This document shows, piece after piece, positions 34,323 through 41,347 of a stretch of 64,000 bases of DNA. This DNA comes from Actinomycetes bacterium (lineage in GTDB: Bacteria > Actinomycetota > Acidimicrobiia > Acidimicrobiales > Ilumatobacteraceae). Under the pieces are notes generated by a model, which saw only the letters and a program-made list of their open reading frames with translations, did not search any database and was not told the DNA's origin. The stretch spans positions 49,013 to 113,012 of the forward strand of contig JANXUF010000045.1 in NCBI GenBank assembly GCA_025356335.1. The letters run 5' to 3'. A program made the translations under genes and the position numbers. Position 1 is the first letter of the stretch; each line of letters opens with the position of its first letter.

Positions 34323-35795
34323 TCACCATTTGGACACCAGCGCCGCCTGCAGCAGGATGGCGCACAACGCCTGGGCGCCGAGCCAGACGGCAGCCGATCG
34401 GCGTGCAACGCGTGCCGCCAGCGCACCGCCGGCGATCGCCAACCATGGATAGAACAGCAGCCAGATCCGTTCGACCTCACCGCGGGTGTACTGCGACAAG
34501 TGGGAGGCGGCGATGGCAGCGAGTGCCGCGCCGACGAGCAACCACATGCGTCGATCGCGCAGCCTCAACAGCCCGGCGAACGTCGCCGGTCCGATGGCGA
34601 TCAGGGCGACGGCGATATTGGCGATGCCGAAGTAACCCCAGGTGCGATAGTGCGCCGTCCCTTCCCAGTACTCCCGACGGGTGCGTCTCGCGCCGTCGAT
34701 CCACCAGAAGCCGCCGAGTAGGAAACCGCCGATGACGAGTCCGACACCGACGATCGTTCCGGCGACGACCTGCCACGACGTGGACGTCCGTCGAACGAGT
34801 GCAGCGATGACGAAGCCGAGCGGGACGATCGCGAAGATCAGGCCGAGGTAGGTGAGAAACAACAGCCACCCGAGGAGCAGCCCGGCGACGAGCCCGGCAG
34901 CGAGTCCACGCCGGCCGCCCCATCGCAGACCGAGCGCGATCATCGCCACGCCGGTCCCCCCTACGGCGGTATAGAACGAATCAGCGGACGTCACCAGCCA
35001 GATCGCATAGGGCACGAGGACGACGAACGGCGCACAGCGGCGCACCCATTCGCCACCGGCGATCACCCAGACCGTGACGAGGACAGCTCCGGCCACCACG
35101 CCGGTGCCGATGACCGACAGCATCGCCACCGGCCAGACACCGTGGAGCCCGATCGCGTTGACGAACTTGAGGACGAGGATGAAACCCGGCGGATGCCCGC
35201 GGACGTGAACGGAATAGTCGTCGATCCTGGCGATGAAGGTCCGCAGGAATGTCGCCGCCGGAGGAGTGTGCTGCAGGTTGGCGTAGTACTCGAACCTGTG
35301 GCCTGCCCCGTACATCACACCGTCGGCGCCGTCCGTCAATGCGAGCGACACGGCGAAGGCCGAAGCCGCAACGACGGACGCGCCGACGATCGTCCGCAGC
35401 CGCACCCTGAAGCACCACGCCTTCCAGACGGCGACGATCACGATCGCGGCGATGATCGCTGCACCGACGAGACCCCAGCCGAAACGCCAGTCCCATCCGT
35501 CGATGTTGTTGCGGCCGACGAGCGGTGCTGCGCCGAGATAGACCTCGGGATGGGCCCGTTGCAACGCCCGTCCGTCGATGACACTCTTGGCGATGCACCA
35601 CACAGCGAGTGCGACCGCGGCGCTGTATGCCGCCCATCGCCACGTTCGTTTCGTCCGACCGTCATCCGATACCGACCCGGTCAGCGGATCAGCGTTCGCC
35701 TCGGTGTGGGTGTTGGCGGCGGCGGTTTCACCTTCGCCTCCGGTTGTCAGTCCGGCATCGTCGCCTGACCGGTCGAGCGTCGAGGATTCGATCAC
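34323..35795 (-). CDS. polytopic GT-C-like membrane protein
   Basis: Membrane protein of 490 residues with about eleven hydrophobic segments after a polar N-terminus of about 45 residues. The first outer loop contains VHVRGHPPGF, the HPPG element found in GT-C type lipid-linked sugar transferases, and the protein ends in a membrane helix. It is the counterpart of the integral membrane gene in the M. tuberculosis Rv0535-Rv0541c region, though sequence identity was not tested. GTG 35795 overlaps the MTAP stop. It would transfer sugars from polyprenyl-phosphate donors across the membrane; acceptor unknown. Confidence 0.75.
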   Translation of the reverse strand: MIESSTLDRSGDDAGLTTGGEGETAAANTHTEANADPLTGSVSDDGRTKRTWRWAAYSAAVALAVWCIAKSVIDGRALQRAHPEVYLGAAPLVGRNNIDGWDWRFGWGLVGAAIIAAIVIVAVWKAWCFRVRLRTIVGASVVAASAFAVSLALTDGADGVMYGAGHRFEYYANLQHTPPAATFLRTFIARIDDYSVHVRGHPPGFILVLKFVNAIGLHGVWPVAMLSVIGTGVVAGAVLVTVWVIAGGEWVRRCAPFVVLVPYAIWLVTSADSFYTAVGGTGVAMIALGLRWGGRRGLAAGLVAGLLLGWLLFLTYLGLIFAIVPLGFVIAALVRRTSTSWQVVAGTIVGVGLVIGGFLLGGFWWIDGARRTRREYWEGTAHYRTWGYFGIANIAVALIAIGPATFAGLLRLRDRRMWLLVGAALAAIAASHLSQYTRGEVERIWLLFYPWLAIAGGALAARVARRSAAVWLGAQALCAILLQAALVSKW

Positions 35796-36607
35796 GGCGT
35801 CGGCCGGCCGATCTCTGCGTTCACCACGGAACCGATGGCTGCACCGATCACCTGGCGAACCTTGGCGACATTCGCCCGCATCACGGCGAAGACCTCGTCC
35901 ATCGTCACGGCGGGGACCCCGTCGATGCCGGCGTCGAAGTCCGTCACCAGGGCGATCGAGGCGTAGCGGATACCGAGTTCGGCGGCAAGCACGGATTCTG
36001 GATAGCCGGTCATGTTGACGACGTGCCATCCCATCTGACGGAACCAGCGGCTCTCGGCCCTCGTGGAGAACCGGGGGCCGTTGATCACGACCATCGTCCC
36101 GCCGTCGACGACATCGATGCCCAGCTGGCGCGCGGCGCCGACGAGACGCGCCCGCAGCACGGCGTCGTACGGCTCGGCGAAGCTCTGGTGATGGACGATG
36201 CCGGTCGATCCTGGCTCGTCGTTGGGGCCGCCGAGATCGTGGAACGTGTCGGCGCGGCCGTGTGTGCGGTCGACGAGTTGGTCGACGACCACCATCTGAC
36301 CGGGTGTGATGTCGGGCTGCAGCGAGCCGACGGAGCACGGTGCGATCAGCGAACGGACACCGACCGAATGCAGCGCCCAGATGTTGGCGCGGTACGGCAC
36401 TCGGTGGGCGACGAAGCGATGCTCAGGGCCGTGGCGCGGCAGGAATGCCACCGGGCTGCCACCGATCGAACCGACGGCGATCGGTGCCGATGGCGAACCG
36501 TACGGGGTGTCGATGCTCAGCAGGCGAGGCCTGTCGAGCAGTTCGTACAAACCCGACCCGCCGACGACACCGACGATCTCGTGCTCGTGCTCGAGTTCAT
36601 ACTGCAT
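35792..36607 (-). CDS. mtnP: S-methyl-5'-thioadenosine phosphorylase
   Basis: Purine nucleoside phosphorylase-family enzyme of 271 residues, splitting methylthioadenosine in methionine salvage. GGSGLYELLDRP, LPRHGPEHRFVAHRVPYRAN, VINGPRFSTRAESRWFRQMG and VNMTGYPESVLAAELG are the MTAP signature. Start ATG 36607 overlaps the upstream membrane protein by 11 bases. Its place in a glycosylation operon repeats the arrangement recalled from M. tuberculosis (Rv0535 beside galE3, GT2 and DUF2064 genes), so the link is old even if the metabolic reason is unclear. Confidence 0.92.
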   Translation of the reverse strand: MQYELEHEHEIVGVVGGSGLYELLDRPRLLSIDTPYGSPSAPIAVGSIGGSPVAFLPRHGPEHRFVAHRVPYRANIWALHSVGVRSLIAPCSVGSLQPDITPGQMVVVDQLVDRTHGRADTFHDLGGPNDEPGSTGIVHHQSFAEPYDAVLRARLVGAARQLGIDVVDGGTMVVINGPRFSTRAESRWFRQMGWHVVNMTGYPESVLAAELGIRYASIALVTDFDAGIDGVPAVTMDEVFAVMRANVAKVRQVIGAAIGSVVNAEIGRPTP

Positions 36608-37109
36608 TGCCGGATCCCTCCGCCGCCACCGCCGGTTGGCGAACCGGTCCGTCTCCGCCTCGGGCTGAGCGTGCGCCCACGACCCGTTGGACGATGACGA
36701 CAACCGCGACGGCCCACACGATTCCCACGACGATGGTCAGGTTGCGGCCATACGCCAGGGGGAGTGTCGACGAGTTCGTCGGGCGTCGGCCCCAACGGCG
36801 GATGAGCGGAACGGAGAAGACGATGAACATCGCCGAGGTCGCCAATGCCGCGCGCACGGGCCCGCAAGCGATCTTCGGGACGAGCTTGGCGCTGAGCCAT
36901 CCGACGATCAACACAACGGGTGCGAGTACGACGTCGTGGCCGAGGTCGAAGGTGACGACGTGCACCAGCAGCGCGAACGGATCGGCGTCCTTGCTGTTGT
37001 GCAGTGCGCTGTGGATGCCGAAGCCGATGATCAGCCAGCCGACGATCAGTGCCGGGACGAAGGCCTTGGCATTCGGTCGCGTGTCGTGGTGTTCCGTCGA
37101 TGCGCTCAC
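36597..37109 (-). CDS. small polytopic membrane protein of unknown function
   Basis: A 170-residue protein with four hydrophobic segments (AFVPALIVGWLIIGFGI; VVLAPVVLIVGWLSAKL; AALATSAMFIVFSVPLI; NLTIVVGIVWAVAVVVIV). I do not recognise the family. It is coupled by GTGA overlap to the sulfite-oxidase-like gene upstream and overlaps the MTAP gene by 11 bases downstream. A short His/Asp-rich stretch in the first loop (SALHNSKDADPFALLVH) might hold a metal or heme, but this is only a suggestion. A role in membrane electron transfer for the oxidoreductase is possible. Confidence 0.65.
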   Translation of the reverse strand: MSASTEHHDTRPNAKAFVPALIVGWLIIGFGIHSALHNSKDADPFALLVHVVTFDLGHDVVLAPVVLIVGWLSAKLVPKIACGPVRAALATSAMFIVFSVPLIRRWGRRPTNSSTLPLAYGRNLTIVVGIVWAVAVVVIVQRVVGARSARGGDGPVRQPAVAAEGSGNAV

Positions 37110-38314
37110 AGCACGACCAACTTCACGACCCATTTGGTCTGCAGTACGCCCGGTCTGCCGGGGGAGATCAGACGGAGCGGGAAGCCGTGATCCGGCGCCA
37201 GCGGTTCGTCGTCGACGAACATCGCCAACATCGTGTCGGCATTGGCGTGCTGGTCCGGCGTGAGCACCGACCGGCGGTAGCGGCCGTAGTTCTGCAACGA
37301 TTCGACTCCGACAGATCTGCCCGTCATCGCTCCGGCCTGTTGCAGCAGCGATCGGACCGGCACGCCGGTCCACGTGCGCTCCGCGCTCCATCCTTCGACG
37401 CAGGCGATCGGCATCGTCGCTGATCGCATCGGCATACCGTGGAGGTCGGCGAGCGTGAAGGTATGCAGCGCCTTGCCACCCGACTCGACGACGAGGCGGT
37501 AGTCGGCTTTGGTGATGCCCGTCGTGACCCCAGCCTCGATGGCTGTCTTGTTGACCGGGAAGCCCTGGACGCCGATGTCCGGATGGCGAGGGGCGAGGAG
37601 CGCGAATCGCTCGAGTGGATCGATCGTCTGTCCGATCGTCACCGCCACCAGCCCGGCGGAGGCCGCGCCGACGGCCGTGAGGAAACGCCGCCTGGCAACG
37701 GGTGAGCCGCCAGACGAGGTGCTTTGCGACCGAGCACCGACGAGCTCGGGGTCGACGGCGCCATGGCGACGCAGCACCCGACTGGCGGTTCCCCACTTGG
37801 CGGTGAGGTGGATCAACAGCGCCCCCATCACGACGAAGGAGACGGCGTAGTGACCGGCCGGGAAGAAGAACGGCCACGGGTACCACAGTTCGATGTTCGC
37901 CACGCCCGTCACCAGCATGAACAGCGATCCGCCGACGAGCGGCAGCAGGCTCAGACGCTCGACGGCGTGCAGCACGTTCGTCGCCACCGGCCACTGGAAC
38001 AGCCGTGGGAAGACAGCCCAGAGTTTGGCGAACAGCAGGGGAACCGCGGCGATGCCGGTCGCAACATGCAGTCCCTGGGTGATGCGGTACAGGCTCGCCG
38101 GATGTGTCGGCCAGGAGAACCACGACGGTGGATGCTGGATCAGGTGGCTGAGGATGCCGGTGACGAAGCACACCAGCAAGCAGATGCCGAGCGACGCACC
38201 GAGGACAGCGGCGAGGCGATCGCTGTGGCGCGGGTCAGCCAGCCGTTCGTCCCGCCATGCCTGTACACGGTCGAGCAGCGATGCGATCGGCGGGGGGATC
38301 GGGAGGGCGGTCAC
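37106..38314 (-). CDS. fused cytochrome b561-like / sulfite-oxidase-fold molybdopterin oxidoreductase
   Basis: A 402-residue fusion. Residues 1-200 are a four-helix cytochrome b-like domain with histidines in RITQGLHVATG, NVLHAVERL, FFPAGHYAVSF and LLIHLTAKW suited to two hemes; then a Tat-like RRRFLTAVGAASAG and a sulfite-oxidase-fold domain whose molybdenum-binding cysteine is in PIACVEGWS and which ends in LRLISPGRPGVLQTKWV. The enzyme would oxidise or reduce a small substrate outside the membrane, passing electrons through its own hemes. GTG 38314 overlaps the stop of the 135-residue gene before it. The split form of the same pair occurs at 50009-51404. Confidence 0.8.
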   Translation of the reverse strand: MTALPIPPPIASLLDRVQAWRDERLADPRHSDRLAAVLGASLGICLLVCFVTGILSHLIQHPPSWFSWPTHPASLYRITQGLHVATGIAAVPLLFAKLWAVFPRLFQWPVATNVLHAVERLSLLPLVGGSLFMLVTGVANIELWYPWPFFFPAGHYAVSFVVMGALLIHLTAKWGTASRVLRRHGAVDPELVGARSQSTSSGGSPVARRRFLTAVGAASAGLVAVTIGQTIDPLERFALLAPRHPDIGVQGFPVNKTAIEAGVTTGITKADYRLVVESGGKALHTFTLADLHGMPMRSATMPIACVEGWSAERTWTGVPVRSLLQQAGAMTGRSVGVESLQNYGRYRRSVLTPDQHANADTMLAMFVDDEPLAPDHGFPLRLISPGRPGVLQTKWVVKLVVL

Positions 38315-38718
38315 TGCAGTACCAGCATCTGCTGACGTCCGAGATCGAAGACGCACTTCTGGCTCGTTGCCCTGCCGAGAGCCATCGCCAACCGTTTGAA
38401 CGGGCGGGGTACAACGCGCACGACATCGAGCGACACAGCGCCGGTCCACGGGTCGATCCACCCGCCGACGTTTCGGGCGCGCCATGCCGGTTCGGCGGCG
38501 ACCGACATCATCCACTCGTCGACCAGGCGATCGGACCATCCGTCGCGGTCGAATCGCAATGAGCGTGAAGGGCGCGTGCCGACAGAGATCCCGGACGAGA
38601 CGGCCCTACCGGATCCAAGCCGCACGGTGAATCCGCCTTGCGATTCGATGAGCTCCCGCAGCTGACGCGGGTGTCCACTCGGCAGGGCATCGAACGATCG
38701 AGCAAGCGCAGGCCACAT
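38311..38718 (-). CDS. conserved 135-residue protein of unknown function
   Basis: Not recognised. ATG 38718 starts a 135-residue protein without signal or membrane segment. The centre (GFTVRLGSGRAVSSGISVGTRPSRSLRFDR) looks like beta strands, followed by WSDRLVDEWMMSV. It overlaps the oxidoreductase start by four bases (GTGA) and so heads the nine-gene operon. No cysteines are clustered to suggest a metal site. A maturation or accessory role for the oxidoreductase is possible by position only. Confidence 0.6.
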   Translation of the reverse strand: MWPALARSFDALPSGHPRQLRELIESQGGFTVRLGSGRAVSSGISVGTRPSRSLRFDRDGWSDRLVDEWMMSVAAEPAWRARNVGGWIDPWTGAVSLDVVRVVPRPFKRLAMALGRATSQKCVFDLGRQQMLVLQ

Positions 38719-38791
38719 GGCCGCTGACGGTACGAAGGCCGCCAGTCGGCTTCGGCAACTTCTGAGAAACAAGTACGAAACTCTCGCTGCG

Positions 38792-40090
38792 TTACCCGGC
38801 TGCAGCGATCTCGGGGAGGCGTTGACGAGTCCTCAACAGCAGTGACGAGAGCGCCGCCGCCAGCAGCGAGGCGACGAGAATGGCGAGCTTTGCGTCGGAC
38901 CGCTTGAGCGGATCGTCGAACGCCAGATCGGTGATGAACAGGGCGACGGTGAAGCCGATGCCGGCAGCGGTGCCGATGCCGAGCATCTGCCTCGATGACG
39001 ATTCGGCTGGTCGCTCGGCAAGCCCACAGCCGACAGAGAGGCGAGCCGCGAGCAGCACGCCGATGGGTTTGCCGAGCACCAGGCCGGCGAGCACGCCCCA
39101 CGTGATGGGCGATCGCAGCGCAGCATTCAGGCCGCTGCCGGAGATGGCGATGCCACTGTTGGCGAGCGCGAAGATCGGCACGATCACGTAGCTCGTCCAC
39201 GGATGCAGCGCATGCTGCAACCATTCGACGACGGAGACAGAACCCTTGGCGATCTGTGTGGTCGAACGCGCTGCTTCGACATCGGACAGGTCTGTCAACT
39301 GCTCGATGTCGATGAATTCGGGTCGGATACGTGGCGTGGCAGGTGCGAGCAGGCCCATCGCCACGCCTGCCAGCGTTGGATGTATCCCTGCACGCAACAG
39401 GCAGTACCAGGCGACAACACCGAGGACGACATAGATCGCCACCGAGACGACCTCCAACCGCCGCACGACATAGGCGACGGCGATCGCCGCCTCCGCGGCG
39501 ACGAGCCACGACCAACGGGTGTTCGTCGTGTAGACGGCAGCGATGATGATGATCGCCCCGATGTCGTCGACGATCGCCAGTCCGAGCAGGAAAGCACGAA
39601 GCTGCGCCGGGACCCGATCGCCGGCGACGGCGAGCACACCGATGGCCAGGGCGATATCGGTCGCCATCGGGATCGCCCAACCACGGGGATCCGACCGCCC
39701 GGCGACCGCGAGATAGATCAGTGCAGGCATCAGCATGCCTCCGAGCGCGGCGACGATCGGCAGCACGGCGGCGCGGCGACTGGCGAGGTGTCCTTCGGTC
39801 ATTTCGCGTTTGATCTCGAGCCCGACGACGAAGAAGAAGATCGTCATCAGACCGTCGTTGATCCAGTGGCGCAGATCCAGACTCAGCGAGCGGCCACCTG
39901 CCGCGAACGAGACGTGACTCGACCACAGCGTCTCGTAGGAGTGACGCAACGGTGAATTCGCCCAGATCAGGGCAGCGACGGCGGCGATGCCGATGAGGAT
40001 CGCCCCGGATGCCTCCGTCGCCAGGAAGTCGCGCAATGGTGACAGCATCCGCACGAGTGGCGAGCGGCGATGGCGGAACGGGCGCTTCAA
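38792..40090 (-). CDS. nhaA: Na+/H+ antiporter NhaA
   Basis: Antiporter of 432 residues, with the electrogenic NhaA fold (about twelve helices). The sodium-site aspartates lie in MATDIALAIG and LAIVDDIGAI, the DD pair being diagnostic; VGLEIKREMTEGHL is the N-terminal signature. It exchanges two protons for one sodium ion and controls internal pH and sodium. The start is the TTG at 40090, preceded by GGAGT; a later ATG is less likely. A TAGAGT box about 90 bases upstream may be its promoter. Divergent from the oxygenase at 40324. Confidence 0.92.
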   Translation of the reverse strand: MKRPFRHRRSPLVRMLSPLRDFLATEASGAILIGIAAVAALIWANSPLRHSYETLWSSHVSFAAGGRSLSLDLRHWINDGLMTIFFFVVGLEIKREMTEGHLASRRAAVLPIVAALGGMLMPALIYLAVAGRSDPRGWAIPMATDIALAIGVLAVAGDRVPAQLRAFLLGLAIVDDIGAIIIIAAVYTTNTRWSWLVAAEAAIAVAYVVRRLEVVSVAIYVVLGVVAWYCLLRAGIHPTLAGVAMGLLAPATPRIRPEFIDIEQLTDLSDVEAARSTTQIAKGSVSVVEWLQHALHPWTSYVIVPIFALANSGIAISGSGLNAALRSPITWGVLAGLVLGKPIGVLLAARLSVGCGLAERPAESSSRQMLGIGTAAGIGFTVALFITDLAFDDPLKRSDAKLAILVASLLAAALSSLLLRTRQRLPEIAAAG

Positions 40091-40311
40091 GTGGGACTCC
40101 TGTCAGGTCGCCGACCAGACTTCCCGGCACACCTCTCAGTCGAACCGTGCAGCGCAACGAGCGTCACGTCAGTGGGACACCTACGACTCTAGTGCTGACG
40201 GCTGCTGTCCGCCGAGCGTGCTGCCACCGTCGGTCGTGCCCGCGATCCAGCTGGTTGGTGAACGTTCTGTCGACCATCGTCGGGGGAATGGTCTCGAGCC
40301 GTCGCGAGGAA

Positions 40312-40326
40312 TAGTGTTGCGGCATA
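40312..40326 (+). promoter_or_regulatory. TAGTGT -10 box six bases before an ATA at the expected start codon
   Basis: TAGTGT (40312-40317), TGCGGC, then ATA 40324, which is in frame with the oxygenase. The same spacing puts ATG or GTG at other leaderless genes in this window. Confidence 0.45.
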
Positions 40327-41343
40327 GACACGACATCGAGCTCCATCCCTGTTGTCGACATCAGCAGCTTCCTGGCGACGGGTGACGGCACGGTCGCCGC
40401 CGCAGCGATCGAGCGGGCGGCGGTCGAGGTCGGCTTCTTCCAGATCATCGGCCACGGCGTTCCGCAGGATCTGCTCGACGAGGCCTACGCCGCGATGCAC
40501 ACCCTCAGCGCCTTGCCCACCGCTGACAAGGAATCGTTGCTCGCCCACACCAAGCACCCGTTCCGCGGTGTCCACCTCAATCGGGACAAGCGCGGGGCGA
40601 TCCGCCACGAGCGTTTCATGGCCGGGCGTTTCGAGGACGTCGATGACGCCGTCGCCAACGGCGTCGATCCCGAGCTCGCCGATTACTTCCATCCCAACTG
40701 GTGGCCCGAGGTCGCCGGATTCCAGCAGGCCGTTTCGGCGTGTTTCGCGCACACTCAGGTGCTGGCCGGGAAGGTGATGCAGCTGTTCGCCCTCGCTCTC
40801 GGTATCGGCGTGGACGGTTTCGACTCGGCGATCGAGCCGAACTCCTCGACGTTCGCGATCAACCACTACCCACCGCGCAACGGTCCGTTGGAGATCGATC
40901 CGACGGTGATCTTCGACGAGCACGCCGATGGCAACACGGTGACCCTGTTGCACCAGCACGGCGACTATCCAGGTCTGCAGGTGATGCGCCTCGACGGTGG
41001 CGGGGAATGGATGACGGTCCCGCGACGCGACGACGCCTTCGTGGTAAACTTCGGCGAATTGATGACGTTGTGGACGAACGACCATTGGCCTTCCACCCGG
41101 CATCGGGTCGTCGCCTCGTCGGATCCCGCAGCGAGCAGGACCACGCTGACGACATTCCACATGCCGCCGCTCGACACGATCATCGCCCCACTGGCGAACT
41201 GGGGCGGAGAATCCGATCCGCACTACGAGCCGATCACGCCACGGGAATGGGATCGGCGCTTCATGCGCCGTCGTTACGCCAAACCGAGCGACACGACCGA
41301 ACACGATCCGAAGGTCTACGAATTCGTCGCCGGCCTCGACTGA
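40324..41343 (+). CDS. isopenicillin N synthase-like 2-oxoglutarate/Fe(II) oxygenase, ATA at start
   Basis: Oxygenase of about 339 residues with the IPNS/2OG-Fe(II) fold. The N-terminal SIPVVDISSFLATGD and VGFFQIIGHGVPQDLLDEAY are the DIOX_N signature; iron ligands lie in FDEHADGNTVTLL (HxD) and WPSTRHRVVA (His), with the arginine of SRTTLTTFHMPP. Family members modify diverse small molecules; the substrate here is unknown. From the upstream TAG stop to codon 57 there is no ATG, GTG or TTG, although the missing part is well conserved. ATA 40324 lies where a leaderless start should be, so either initiation is non-standard or one base is mis-called. Confidence 0.8.
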   Translation: MDTTSSSIPVVDISSFLATGDGTVAAAAIERAAVEVGFFQIIGHGVPQDLLDEAYAAMHTLSALPTADKESLLAHTKHPFRGVHLNRDKRGAIRHERFMAGRFEDVDDAVANGVDPELADYFHPNWWPEVAGFQQAVSACFAHTQVLAGKVMQLFALALGIGVDGFDSAIEPNSSTFAINHYPPRNGPLEIDPTVIFDEHADGNTVTLLHQHGDYPGLQVMRLDGGGEWMTVPRRDDAFVVNFGELMTLWTNDHWPSTRHRVVASSDPAASRTTLTTFHMPPLDTIIAPLANWGGESDPHYEPITPREWDRRFMRRRYAKPSDTTEHDPKVYEFVAGLD

Positions 41344-41347
41344 CGTC

